The translations under genes were made by a program, and so were the position numbers. Of a DNA stretch of 64,000 nucleotides, positions 1-7,801 are shown piece by piece (positions within the stretch are counted from its first letter, which is position 1; each line of letters begins with the position of its first letter). Origin of the DNA: Bacteroidales bacterium (GTDB lineage Bacteria > Bacteroidota > Bacteroidia > Bacteroidales > WCHB1-69). The DNA lies in contig JAFZKY010000047.1 of NCBI GenBank assembly GCA_017551725.1, positions 1 to 64,000 of the forward strand, read 5' to 3'. The notes beneath the pieces were generated by a model, which was not told where the DNA came from, did not search any database, and saw nothing but the letters and a program-made list of their open reading frames with translations.

Positions 1-949
1 TCAGACGGTAGCTTACGGTGCCACCCCGACCTTCACGGTTACCCCGAATGTGGGCTACACAGTGACAGCCATCACATTGAACGGCACGAACGTCATGGGC
101 AATGCCGTCCAGATTGGTAATGCCTACAGCTACACGTTGCCTGCCGTTACGGCCAACGCGACGTTGACCGCCACGATGACGGCCAAGACGTACACGATCA
201 CGGCCAGCGCCGGTGCCAACGGAGGAATCAGCCCGAGCGGTACCGCCACGGTGAACCATGGCGCCAATGCCTCTTACACGATCACGCCGAACGCCGGTTA
301 CGAGATTGACAAGGTGCTGGTTGACGGTATCAACATGGGTGCTGTTGGCACATACACCTTCGTGAATGTGGTGGAGAACCACACGATCAACGCCACCTTC
401 AAGCAGGTTGCGTGCGACGTGCCGAGCAACCTCTACACGATCAACATCGACACCACATCTGCTACCTTCACGTGGTACCACGCTGGTGCTCAAAGCTACG
501 ATGTACGTTACAAGGCTCAGGGCAGCACGGGCGCCTTCACCGAGGCTAACGTGACGACCAACCTGTACAACGCTGTCGGCCTGACACCGAACACGCCGTA
601 CATCTGGCAAGTTCGCGCCAACTGCGGTGGCAACAACCACAGTGATTGGTCCAACGCTATGGTGTTCCGCACAAAGGCTACGCCTGAAATCGACCATACG
701 GGCATTGAGAACCACGTGAGCGACCTCGTCCGCGTATATGCTTCCCAGAACAACGTCTATATCGCCAACGACAACGGTGTTCGCATCGACAACGTGACGA
801 TCTACGATGTTTATGGCAAGATGATCTACACGGGCAAGGTGAACAGCAACACGGAAGTCATTAGCCTGAACGTGGCCACGGGTACCTACATGGTACGTCT
901 GAGCACGGAGAACGGCATGGCCAACTACAAGGTCTTCATCACGAAGTAA
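1..949 (+). CDS. C-terminal part of a T9SS-secreted adhesin-like protein (5' end outside window)
   Basis: The frame is open from base 2, so the start lies upstream; about 315 residues are visible. Visible residues 1-135 hold tandem modules of the bacterial B-repeat type, rich in Tyr-Thr-Ile-Thr and Asn-Ala-Gly-Tyr. Residues about 138-223 are one fibronectin type III domain (begins Cys-Asp-Val-Pro-Ser, ends Phe-Arg-Thr-Lys). Residues about 250-315 resemble a T9SS type A sorting domain: an Ile-Tyr-Asp-Val-Tyr-Gly-Lys core, then Gly-Thr-Tyr-Met-Val-Arg-Leu and a basic end. Such proteins are exported across the outer membrane and anchored or released. The function is probably adhesive, but no catalytic domain is visible and the N-terminal part is missing. 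A terminator follows directly. The architecture resembles the giant protein at 50360-57727. Confidence 0.85.
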   Translation, partial: QTVAYGATPTFTVTPNVGYTVTAITLNGTNVMGNAVQIGNAYSYTLPAVTANATLTATMTAKTYTITASAGANGGISPSGTATVNHGANASYTITPNAGYEIDKVLVDGINMGAVGTYTFVNVVENHTINATFKQVACDVPSNLYTINIDTTSATFTWYHAGAQSYDVRYKAQGSTGAFTEANVTTNLYNAVGLTPNTPYIWQVRANCGGNNHSDWSNAMVFRTKATPEIDHTGIENHVSDLVRVYASQNNVYIANDNGVRIDNVTIYDVYGKMIYTGKVNSNTEVISLNVATGTYMVRLSTENGMANYKVFITK

Positions 950-975
950 TCCTTGTACGGAATGTGAAAACCCAA

Positions 976-1004
976 GGGGTCGGCAAAAGCCGGCCCCTTT
1001 TTTT
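976..1004 (+). terminator. Rho-independent terminator of the adhesin-like gene
   Basis: A 9-bp stem (GGGGTCGGC pairing with GCCGGCCCC, one G-U pair) with an AAAA loop is followed by seven T residues. It lies 27 bases after the stop codon at 947-949. Confidence 0.9.
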
Positions 1005-1041
1005 GTTTGAAAAAAGGCACGAGAACGAACGGATTTTGTAG

Positions 1042-1083
1042 TATCTTTGCAGCGGAATAATAATCTTTTTTGTGCTATCTTTG
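1042..1083 (+). promoter_or_regulatory. Two candidate -7 elements upstream of glnA
   Basis: TATCTTTGC occurs twice, at 1042-1050 and 1076-1084, matching the Bacteroidota -7 consensus TAnnTTTG. The second would give a leader of about 30 bases before the start at 1122. A well-spaced -33 TTTG is not obvious for either copy. Confidence 0.5.
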
Positions 1084-1121
1084 CACCCGTGATTTTGCAT
1101 CTAACATAAAAAATAACATAT

Positions 1122-2630
1122 ATGAAAGAAAGTACATCAATGAGTTTGAATCCTTTGGTTAACTATCTGAAAAAAAGTCCGAAGGAATTTACCAAAGCCG
1201 ACATGATCAAGTTCGTGGAGGAGCAGGAAATCCGAATGATCAACTTCCACTATGTGGCGGGCGACGGTCGTTTGAAAACACTGGGTTTCATTTTGAACAG
1301 CCGTGATTATCTGGAGCAGATCCTCTCCAACGGCGAGCGTGTAGATGGTTCCAACATCTTCCCGGCCTTCATCCACGCGGGTTCCTCCGACCTCTACGTG
1401 ATTCCGCGTTTCTCCACCGCTTTCATTAACCCGTTTGCGGAAATCCCGACGTTGTCCTTCCTTTGTTCCTATTATAACAAGGATGGAAAACCGCTGGAGA
1501 ACTCTCCCGAATACATCCTGCGCAAGGCCTGCAAATCGTTCACGGACGTGACGGGCATGTACTTCCAGGCGATGGGCGAGCTGGAATACTATGTGATTGG
1601 CGATGCCGAGGAACTCTACACGATTCCCGACCAGCGCGGCTATCACGAGTCGGCTCCGTTCACCAAGTTCGAGAGCTTCCGCGCCGAGTGCATGTACAAC
1701 ATCGCCAAGGCCGGCGGCATGATCAAATACGGACACTCTGAAGTTGGTAACTTCACCCTGGATGGCAAAATCTATGAGCAGAACGAGATTGAATTTCTCG
1801 TCACGGATGCCCAAGAGGCTGCCAACCAGTTGATTTTGGCCAAGTGGATTATCCGCAACCTTGCTTATCAATATGGGTTGGATGTGACCTTCTCCCCGAA
1901 GATCACAACGGGCAAGGCCGGCAGCGGTCTGCACATCCACACTTGCATTGTGGATAAGAACGGCAAGAACCAGTATGTCACCAAGGGCAAGCTCAACTCC
2001 ATCGCCAAGACGGCCATCGCCGGTTACATGACCTGTGCCGGCTCGCTTACGGCGTTCGGCAACACCAACCCCACTTCCTATTTCCGTTTGGTGCCGCACC
2101 AGGAGGCGCCCACATCCGTATGCTGGGGTGACCGCAACCGTTCTGTGCTCGTCCGCGTGCCCCTGGGCTGGACGCACAAGAACGACATCGTGGCCGACCT
2201 CAACCCGCTGGAGAAGGCTGTCAACAAGGACCGCTCGCAGAAGCAGACGGTCGAGTTCCGCTGCCCGGACGGCTCCGCTGACATCTACCTGTTGATTGCC
2301 GGTCTGGTGTGCGCTGCCCGCCACGGCTTCGAGATGGAAGGTGCCCTCGATTTCGCCAAGAAGACCTACGTGGATGTCAATATCCATAAGGCCGAGAACA
2401 AGAAGCTCCTCGAAAGCTTGGCCCAGCTGCCGGCATCCTGTTGGGAGTCTGCTGACGAATTGAGCGCGCATCGCGATATTTTTGAGCGTCACGGCGTTTT
2501 CAACGGCGAGATGATAGATGACATCATCAAACAGTTAAAGTCCTTCAAGGACCAGAATATCCGCAAAGAAATCGAAAAAGATCCGACCATCATGGCCAAG
2601 ATGGTGCAGGAGTATTTCTACTGCGGCTAA
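1122..2630 (+). CDS. glnA: Glutamine synthetase, 502 residues
   Basis: Catalyses ATP-dependent condensation of glutamate and ammonia to glutamine in the cytoplasm, the main ammonia-assimilation step. The fold is that of the GS-I superfamily: an N-terminal beta-grasp region, the Gly-Ser-Gly-Leu-His-Ile-His metal/ATP motif near residue 270, and the Asn-Pro-Thr-Ser-Tyr-Phe-Arg-Leu-Val-Pro substrate motif near 315. At about 500 residues it is longer than enterobacterial GlnA (about 470) but far shorter than GS-III. The tyrosine adenylylation motif of enteric GlnA (Asn-Leu-Tyr-Asp-Leu-Pro) is not visible, so control by adenylylation is unlikely. A second in-frame ATG at 1140, preceded by an AAAGAAAG stretch, is an equally plausible start. 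The gene is transcribed alone or with 2725-3225. Confidence 0.93.
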   Translation: MKESTSMSLNPLVNYLKKSPKEFTKADMIKFVEEQEIRMINFHYVAGDGRLKTLGFILNSRDYLEQILSNGERVDGSNIFPAFIHAGSSDLYVIPRFSTAFINPFAEIPTLSFLCSYYNKDGKPLENSPEYILRKACKSFTDVTGMYFQAMGELEYYVIGDAEELYTIPDQRGYHESAPFTKFESFRAECMYNIAKAGGMIKYGHSEVGNFTLDGKIYEQNEIEFLVTDAQEAANQLILAKWIIRNLAYQYGLDVTFSPKITTGKAGSGLHIHTCIVDKNGKNQYVTKGKLNSIAKTAIAGYMTCAGSLTAFGNTNPTSYFRLVPHQEAPTSVCWGDRNRSVLVRVPLGWTHKNDIVADLNPLEKAVNKDRSQKQTVEFRCPDGSADIYLLIAGLVCAARHGFEMEGALDFAKKTYVDVNIHKAENKKLLESLAQLPASCWESADELSAHRDIFERHGVFNGEMIDDIIKQLKSFKDQNIRKEIEKDPTIMAKMVQEYFYCG

Positions 2631-2632
2631 AA

Positions 2633-2640
2633 TATTTTTG
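2633..2640 (+). promoter_or_regulatory. Candidate -7 element for the 2725-3225 gene
   Basis: TATTTTTG followed by C lies just after the glnA stop codon. If used, the transcript would begin with the long hairpin at 2645-2699. Confidence 0.4.
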
Positions 2641-2644
2641 CAGG

Positions 2645-2699
2645 ATTAAGATGTTAGATTATGGGGATGTATTTCATTTTCATAATTTAACATCTTAAT
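2645..2699. repeat. 18-bp inverted repeat between glnA and the next gene
   Basis: Bases 2645-2662 pair with 2682-2699 over 18 positions with one G-U pair, around a 19-base loop; a short T run follows. The 3' arm and the next 20 bases read as loose 8-mers of the ANTTNAAN type seen at other intergenic sites in this window. It could terminate glnA or shape the leader of the next gene. Confidence 0.6.
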
Positions 2700-2724
2700 T
2701 TTTAATATCTTAATAAAAACAACA

Positions 2725-3225
2725 ATGAACTATACCGCAATAATTATTGCCTGTCTGGTACTGGTGGCCGTGGTGTTTTTGGCCAAGCTGTTCACGGAAC
2801 GCTCGCTGAAGATGCAGGCCATGGACAACGGCAAAACGGTCAAGGGTATCGTGCTGCCGCTCCGGCTGCAGGCCTATGAGCGTATGGCTTTGTATCTGGA
2901 ACGCATCGAGCCCAACCAGCTGGTGATGCGCATCCATGGCGACGGGCTGACCGTGGCGCAGGAGCAGAACCTGCTGCTGACAGCCATCCGGGGCGAGTTC
3001 GAACACAACCTGTCGCAACAGATATACATCGCTCCGGCGGTCTGGAAACAGATTTGCGACGCCAAGGACGACATCATCACGATTATAAACACGGTGGCCG
3101 AGCAGCTGGACCCCAACGCCAACAGCCTTGAATATGCGGAGGCGCTGCTGATTGCCGCTGCGGAGAAACCGGTGGTGGAAAAAGCGCTTACCGTACTGAA
3201 GACGGATGTTCAAAAACTCTTTTAA
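2725..3225 (+). CDS. Uncharacterised single-pass membrane protein, 166 residues
   Basis: Residues 4-22 form one hydrophobic helix (Ile-Ile-Ala-Cys-Leu-Val-Leu-Val-Ala), followed by a basic residue cluster and a soluble domain predicted to lie in the cytoplasm. The soluble part is alpha-helical in character, with no cysteine pair, nucleotide motif or catalytic signature I recognise. The length and layout fit small Bacteroidales membrane proteins of unknown function. It ends 11 bases before the UDP-sugar dehydrogenase and is probably co-transcribed with it; this adjacency gives no firm clue to role. Confidence 0.7.
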   Translation: MNYTAIIIACLVLVAVVFLAKLFTERSLKMQAMDNGKTVKGIVLPLRLQAYERMALYLERIEPNQLVMRIHGDGLTVAQEQNLLLTAIRGEFEHNLSQQIYIAPAVWKQICDAKDDIITIINTVAEQLDPNANSLEYAEALLIAAAEKPVVEKALTVLKTDVQKLF

Positions 3226-3236
3226 TCGTTAAAAAT

Positions 3237-4508
3237 ATGGATAAGGATATTCGCATTGCCGTTATCGGATTGGGCTATGTGGGCTTGCCGCTTGCCCGCC
3301 TCTTTTCCACCAAGTACCCCACGGTGGGTTTTGACTTGAATCGGACACGCGTAGAAGCGCTCATGCAGGGCCATGACGCCACGCTGGAGGTGGACGACGC
3401 GTTGCTGCAAGAGGCTATACATAAGCATGGATTCCGCTGCACCGCCAATCTGGGCGACATCCGCGACTGCAATTTCTACGTGGTGGCTGTGCCCACGCCG
3501 GTGGATGAAAATAACCGTCCCGACCTCAAACCCCTGTGGGGAGCCAGCGAAACCGTCGGGAAGGTGATTTCCAAAGGCGATATCGTGGTGTATGAGTCCA
3601 CGGTGTATCCAGGCGTGACGGAAGAAGAGTGCTTGCCGGTGGTGGAGCGAGTCTCGGGATTGAAGTTCAACACCGACTTCTTCGCCGGCTATTCCCCCGA
3701 ACGCATCAATCCGGGCGACAAGACCCATACGGTGGAGAAAATCAAAAAGGTGACATCGGGTTCCACACCGGAAATCGCTGACCTGGTGGATGATGTCTAT
3801 AATTCCGTGCTGGTAAACGGCACGCACAAGGCTCCGTCCATCAAGGTGGCAGAGGCCTCCAAGATCATCGAAAACTCGCAGCGCGACGTCAACATCGCCT
3901 TCATGAACGAGTTGGCCAAGATATTCAATGCGATGGGCATCGACACGCACGATGTGATTGAGGCGGCGGCCAGCAAGTGGAATTTCATCAAGCTGAGTCC
4001 TGGCCTGGTGGGCGGGCATTGCATCTCCGTGGATCCTTACTATCTTATTCAAAAAGCGCAGGTTTATGGCGTGCTGCCGCGCGTGATGAGCAATGCCCGC
4101 CGGCTCAACGACGGCATGGGCGCGTACGTGGCCAACCAGACCATCAAGTGCATGAACAAGAAGGGTTTGGTGGTGAAAGATGCGAAAATCCTCATTCTCG
4201 GCATCACCTTCAAGGAGAATTGTCCCGACATCCGCAACACGAAAGTGGTGGACATCTACCATACATTAAAAGAATACACCGACAACATCACCATCTTCGA
4301 CCCGTGGGCCGATGTGGAGCATGTGCGCCACGAGTATGGCGTGCCGGTAGTCAACGAATTGCCCGCTGGCCCGTATGATGCCGTAATTCTGGCGGTGGCG
4401 CACAAGGAGTTCCAGACCTTGGACGTGCGCAAACTCGCGCGCGCGGGCGGCGTGGTGTATGATGTGAAAGGCGTGCTCCCGCGTGAAATAGTGGATGCCC
4501 GCCTGTAA
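3237..4508 (+). CDS. UDP-N-acetyl-hexosamine 6-dehydrogenase (TviB/WbpO-like)
   Basis: Oxidises the C6 hydroxyl of a UDP-N-acetyl-hexosamine twice with NAD to give the uronic acid, used for capsule or O-antigen building blocks. Residues 8-20 are the Rossmann NAD motif (Gly-Leu-Gly-Tyr-Val-Gly-Leu-Pro). The middle holds Tyr-Ser-Pro-Glu-Arg-Ile-Asn-Pro-Gly, a signature of the TviB/VipA branch, and the catalytic cysteine is Cys262 in Gly-Gly-His-Cys-Ile-Ser-Val-Asp-Pro. The length (423) is typical. No polysaccharide cluster lies next to it, so the exact sugar (GlcNAc, ManNAc or GalNAc) cannot be assigned. It converges with sufE. Confidence 0.88.
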   Translation: MDKDIRIAVIGLGYVGLPLARLFSTKYPTVGFDLNRTRVEALMQGHDATLEVDDALLQEAIHKHGFRCTANLGDIRDCNFYVVAVPTPVDENNRPDLKPLWGASETVGKVISKGDIVVYESTVYPGVTEEECLPVVERVSGLKFNTDFFAGYSPERINPGDKTHTVEKIKKVTSGSTPEIADLVDDVYNSVLVNGTHKAPSIKVAEASKIIENSQRDVNIAFMNELAKIFNAMGIDTHDVIEAAASKWNFIKLSPGLVGGHCISVDPYYLIQKAQVYGVLPRVMSNARRLNDGMGAYVANQTIKCMNKKGLVVKDAKILILGITFKENCPDIRNTKVVDIYHTLKEYTDNITIFDPWADVEHVRHEYGVPVVNELPAGPYDAVILAVAHKEFQTLDVRKLARAGGVVYDVKGVLPREIVDARL

Positions 4509-4528
4509 AAGCACGAATTTACCGGATA

Positions 4529-4957
4529 TTACGACAACTGCGCCTTGGCCTGGAAAGCGATGGCGTACATCTTGATTTGCTTGATCATGGAAGCCAGCCC
4601 GTTGGAACGGGTGGGGGAGAGGTGTTCCTTCAAGCCAATGGCATCCAGATAGGAAAGGTCGTTGTCGATGATTTCCTGCGGTGTGCGGCCCGACAGCACC
4701 CGGATGAGCAGGTTTACAATCCCTTTGGTGATGATGGCGTCGCTGTCGGCAGTGAACAGCACCTTGCCGTCCTGCAGGTCGGCGTGGAGCCACACTTGCG
4801 ACTGGCAGCCGTCAATCAAATATTCCGGGGTTTTGTATTGCGGGTCAATCATGGGCAGTTCCTTGCCCAGTTCGATGATGTAGTTGTATTTGTCCATCCA
4901 ATCATCGAACATCTCAAATTCACTGATCAGTTCCTGTTCTATTTCCTTCATTGTCAT
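4529..4957 (-). CDS. sufE: SufE-type sulfur acceptor for Fe-S cluster assembly
   Basis: SufE takes persulfide sulfur from the cysteine desulfurase SufS and passes it to the SufBCD scaffold. The acceptor cysteine is Cys51 in Asp-Gly-Cys-Gln-Ser-Gln-Val-Trp-Leu, the family signature, and the 142-residue length is normal. The later motif Ser-Pro-Thr-Arg-Ser-Asn-Gly-Leu is also conserved in the family. The gene starts 12 bases after the cvpA stop and is the last of a four-gene minus-strand run (mlaE, mlaF, cvpA, sufE). The other suf genes are not in this window. An alternative start two codons downstream cannot be excluded. Confidence 0.9.
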   Translation of the reverse strand: MTMKEIEQELISEFEMFDDWMDKYNYIIELGKELPMIDPQYKTPEYLIDGCQSQVWLHADLQDGKVLFTADSDAIITKGIVNLLIRVLSGRTPQEIIDNDLSYLDAIGLKEHLSPTRSNGLASMIKQIKMYAIAFQAKAQLS

Positions 4958-4969
4958 AATATTGCAGTT

Positions 4970-5449
4970 TTAACATCCGGGCTCCGAAGGGGTGTCCCAT
5001 TGGAGTGCGTGGGGCACAATCGGTGCGATATAGGGATAGGTTATGGATTTTTCGGTTGTCTCTTTTTTTAGTAAAATGCCGTGGGGATCGATAATCTGGA
5101 TGGCGTAAAACAGTGCGCTGAAGACCACCACCACTTTGGCTACGCCGAACAGCAGTCCGAAAATATGGTCGATGATGCCCGGAATGGCTAATTTCACGAT
5201 TTTGGTCACGAGTTTGCCAGCCAGATGGACCAAAAGCAGCACGGAGACGAAAATCAGGATGAAAGCTACCGGTTTGGCTAAGGGCACATCGGTGAGCATG
5301 ACGGCCAGCCAGTCGGAAAAGCGATATGCGAACCACACGCCCAATACGATGGCCGCGATGGAGGCTATCTCGTAGATGAGACCGTTTTTAAAGCCTCGGA
5401 AGCCGAACCAGCACAAAGGGATAAGAACCAGAATATCAATAAAGTTCAT
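4970..5449 (-). CDS. CvpA family inner-membrane protein, 159 residues
   Basis: The start at 5449 (Met-Asn-Phe-Ile-Asp-Ile) was chosen because it matches the family N-terminus and lies two bases after the mlaF stop; a longer reading would overlap mlaF. Four hydrophobic segments fit the CvpA/colicin V production family, with the typical Gly-Phe-Arg-Gly-Phe-Lys-Asn-Gly-Leu motif near residue 20 and a terminal charged tail. In enterobacteria CvpA is linked to envelope integrity. Here it sits within an operon for lipid transport (mlaEF) and Fe-S assembly (sufE). Its molecular role is not established. Confidence 0.85.
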   Translation of the reverse strand: MNFIDILVLIPLCWFGFRGFKNGLIYEIASIAAIVLGVWFAYRFSDWLAVMLTDVPLAKPVAFILIFVSVLLLVHLAGKLVTKIVKLAIPGIIDHIFGLLFGVAKVVVVFSALFYAIQIIDPHGILLKKETTEKSITYPYIAPIVPHALQWDTPSEPGC

Positions 5450-5451
5450 GC

Positions 5452-6204
5452 TTAAAGATGTTCTCGGATTCGTTGGGTGAGCGGTTGTGCGTAGATGAAT
5501 TCGTTGAGTTCCGGGCAATCGGAAATCAGCACGGAATCCTTGTTGCCCCGCCAGCCCAGCGTGCCTTGGTATATGAAGGAGATGGTCTCGCCGATGGTGA
5601 TGACGGAGTTGAGGTCGTGGGTGTTGACCACGGTGGTGATGTTGAAATCGTGCGTCACTTTGGTGATGAGCTCGTCAATCATCAGGGATGTTCTGGGGTC
5701 GAGGCCGGAGTTGGGCTCGTCGCAGAACAGGTAGTTCGGGTTGCAAGCGAGTGCGCGTGCGATGGCGGCGCGCTTCTTCATGCCGCCGCTCAACTCGGCC
5801 GGATAGAGTTTGTTAACCCCTGGGAGATCCACACATTCCAAACAAAAATTCACGCGGTCGAGCTTTTCTGCGAATGGCGTTTCGGTAAACATATCCAGGG
5901 GGAACATGACGTTTTCTTGAATGGTCATCGAGTCGAAAAGGGCGGAGCCTTGGAACACCATGCCCATCTCGGCGCGCAGTTTCCGCTGGTCGCTGTCGGA
6001 CATGTGGTGGAAGTCGCGCCCGTTGTACAGCACCTCGCCCTCTTCCGGGGAGTGCAGCCCCACCAGGCATTTCATCAGCACGGTCTTGCCCGACCCGGAA
6101 CGGCCGATGATGAGGTTCACCTTGCCCTCTTCAAAACAGGTGTTGATGTCGAACAGCACCTGCTTCTCTCCAAAGAATTTCGATACGTGGTTGATTTCTA
6201 TCAT
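5452..6204 (-). CDS. MlaF-like ABC transporter ATP-binding protein
   Basis: ATPase subunit of an MCE-type phospholipid transporter of the inner membrane. Walker A is Gly-Arg-Ser-Gly-Ser-Gly-Lys-Thr (residues 34-41), the ABC signature is Leu-Ser-Gly-Gly-Met-Lys-Lys-Arg, and Walker B reads Leu-Phe-Cys-Asp-Glu-Pro followed by Asn-Ser-Gly-Leu-Asp-Pro. The LSGGM signature with Met and Lys-Lys-Arg is typical of the MlaF/Ttg2A/Mkl branch. It follows mlaE with 12 bases between them. The usual third partner, the periplasmic MlaD/MCE protein, is not next in the operon; cvpA and sufE occupy that place. Confidence 0.9.
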   Translation of the reverse strand: MIEINHVSKFFGEKQVLFDINTCFEEGKVNLIIGRSGSGKTVLMKCLVGLHSPEEGEVLYNGRDFHHMSDSDQRKLRAEMGMVFQGSALFDSMTIQENVMFPLDMFTETPFAEKLDRVNFCLECVDLPGVNKLYPAELSGGMKKRAAIARALACNPNYLFCDEPNSGLDPRTSLMIDELITKVTHDFNITTVVNTHDLNSVITIGETISFIYQGTLGWRGNKDSVLISDCPELNEFIYAQPLTQRIREHL

Positions 6205-6216
6205 CGGGGCAGGGTT

Positions 6217-6960
6217 TTAAAGCATGATTTGCGTTATTAACACGTTCAATACCAGAATGATGAAGCTGGACACCACAATGCCTTGGGTGCTGGCCTTGCC
6301 GAGTTCCAGTGCGCCGCCCTCGATGCGGTAGCCGAAGAAAGAGGATACCGTGGACATCACGAAGGCGAAGAAGAATGTCTTGGTGAGGGCGTAAATGATG
6401 TCATATACTCGGAAGCAATAGGTAAGGCCGTCCATGAAATTGTAGGGCGACACGCAGCCCGTGATGATGACGGTGATGAAGCCGCCGATGATGGCGAAGA
6501 AGATGCTGAAGATGATCAGCAGCGGGTTCACGATCATGGAGGCCAGCACCTTGGGCAGCACCATGTAGGAGGCGGGGTTCAACCCCATAACCTCCAAAGC
6601 ATCAATCTGTTCCGTGACGCGCATACTGCCAATCTCGGCGGTGATGCGTGAGCCCAAGTTGCCTACCAAAAGCAAGCTGATGATGGTGGGGCATAATTCC
6701 ATCACAATGGAGGTACGCGACACGAAGCCCACCGTCCAGGCGGGAATCCAGCTGCTTTCGATCTGCAGCGCCGTCTGCGTGGTGATTACGCTGCCCATGG
6801 CAATGGATACGATGCTCACAATCAGCATGGAGCCGATACCCATCGCGTCCATCTCGCCAATGAGTTTTTTAAAGAAAATATTCCATTTGTCCGGCTTGGA
6901 AAAAACCTTGCGCAGAAAGATAAAATATTCTCCAATAATGGTTAAAAGCGTGCGTACCAT
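6217..6960 (-). CDS. MlaE-like ABC transporter permease
   Basis: Inner-membrane permease of the MlaE family (247 residues) that forms the transmembrane core of an MCE phospholipid transporter. Five to six hydrophobic segments are visible. The conserved central motif runs through Glu-Ile-Gly-Ser-Met-Arg-Val-Thr-Glu-Gln-Ile-Asp-Ala-Leu, a hallmark of the family. The start at 6960 was preferred because the candidate -7 element lies at 6977-6984; a longer upstream reading to 7047 would begin upstream of that promoter and inside the divergent gene. First gene of the mlaE-mlaF-cvpA-sufE run. Confidence 0.9.
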   Translation of the reverse strand: MVRTLLTIIGEYFIFLRKVFSKPDKWNIFFKKLIGEMDAMGIGSMLIVSIVSIAMGSVITTQTALQIESSWIPAWTVGFVSRTSIVMELCPTIISLLLVGNLGSRITAEIGSMRVTEQIDALEVMGLNPASYMVLPKVLASMIVNPLLIIFSIFFAIIGGFITVIITGCVSPYNFMDGLTYCFRVYDIIYALTKTFFFAFVMSTVSSFFGYRIEGGALELGKASTQGIVVSSFIILVLNVLITQIML

Positions 6961-6976
6961 AATTTTTTTAAGCGGG

Positions 6977-7005
6977 CAAAGATAACTATTTTTTGCATAC
7001 TTTTG
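6977..7005. promoter_or_regulatory. Divergent promoter pair between mlaE and the SAM hydroxide adenosyltransferase gene
   Basis: The minus strand reads TATCTTTGC with its -7 octamer at 6977-6984 (towards mlaE). The plus strand reads TACTTTTGC with its octamer at 6998-7005, 20 bases before the start at 7025. Both match TAnnTTTG. Confidence 0.55.
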
Positions 7006-7024
7006 CACCTTGTAAAAACCTGCA

Positions 7025-7798
7025 ATGCCGATGAGACCGATTATCACCCTGATCAGCGACTGGCGTTTGAGAGACCCCTACGTGGCCATGTTCAAAGGCG
7101 CGCTGCTTTCCGAAATTCCCGATGCAAATCTGCTGGACATCACCCATTATGTGGATGTGTTCAACTTGTCACAGACCGCGTTTCTGATGCGGCAGAGCTA
7201 CTGCAGTTTCCCGGAAGGTTCTATCCACCTGCTGCTGACCAACGCGTCGGCCACCGCTTCCTTCTCGCCGGTGCTGCTGGCCCATGACGGGCACATCTTC
7301 ATCGGGGAAGACAATGGGATTTTCCATCTGATGTTCGGCGGTGAAACGGCACTGGCGGGCAGAAAGTATTCCTCCGAGGATGGTCTGGACCCGCTGCAGC
7401 AGATGGTCCGCTTGGTCAAGGCTGTCGTGAAAGGCTCCGTGGACGCCTACACGCAGCCCTACGACCAGTTTGAGCGCAAAATCGCGTCCGCCGCCATCCA
7501 TATACCCATCCAGAAAAGCATAGAAGGGGAAATCATTTACATCGATGCCAACTGCAATGCCATCACCAACATTCCCGTGGATATGTTCGTGAAGGCGGTG
7601 GGCAACAATCCGTTCACGGCGGAAATCCAATCCAAGAACACTTGGAAAATCAGCAAGTTCTATGACAAAACAACGCCTGATAAGGACATGTGCTTCACCA
7701 TCAACTCTTTGGGTTGTATTGAGATTACAATGTACCAGGGTAGGGTAGCGGCGTTGGCCGACCTCCAAGTGGGCGACCGTGTGGAAATCCAATATTAG
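7025..7798 (+). CDS. SAM hydroxide adenosyltransferase (DUF62 family)
   Basis: The family (relatives of fluorinase and chlorinase) hydrolyses S-adenosyl-methionine to adenosine and methionine using hydroxide. The N-terminal motif Ser-Asp-Trp-Arg-Leu-Arg-Asp-Pro-Tyr-Val corresponds to the conserved Ser-Asp...Asp-x-Tyr-Val substrate-binding stretch, and Asp-Ile-Thr-His follows near residue 40. The C-terminal half forms the beta-barrel domain of the family. The length of 257 is normal. Only three bases separate it from the omega-amidase-like gene, so they form an operon. The physiological purpose of SAM hydrolysis is unclear; a role in adenosine or methionine recycling is inference. Confidence 0.88.
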   Translation: MPMRPIITLISDWRLRDPYVAMFKGALLSEIPDANLLDITHYVDVFNLSQTAFLMRQSYCSFPEGSIHLLLTNASATASFSPVLLAHDGHIFIGEDNGIFHLMFGGETALAGRKYSSEDGLDPLQQMVRLVKAVVKGSVDAYTQPYDQFERKIASAAIHIPIQKSIEGEIIYIDANCNAITNIPVDMFVKAVGNNPFTAEIQSKNTWKISKFYDKTTPDKDMCFTINSLGCIEITMYQGRVAALADLQVGDRVEIQY

Positions 7799-7801
7799 GC
7801 C

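Noticed and set aside
1137..2492. Long open frame antisense to glnA (about 450 codons)
   Set aside because: It mirrors a strongly conserved glutamine synthetase; the composition of the sense codons keeps the opposite frame open. The protein shows no recognisable domain and starts and ends without signals.
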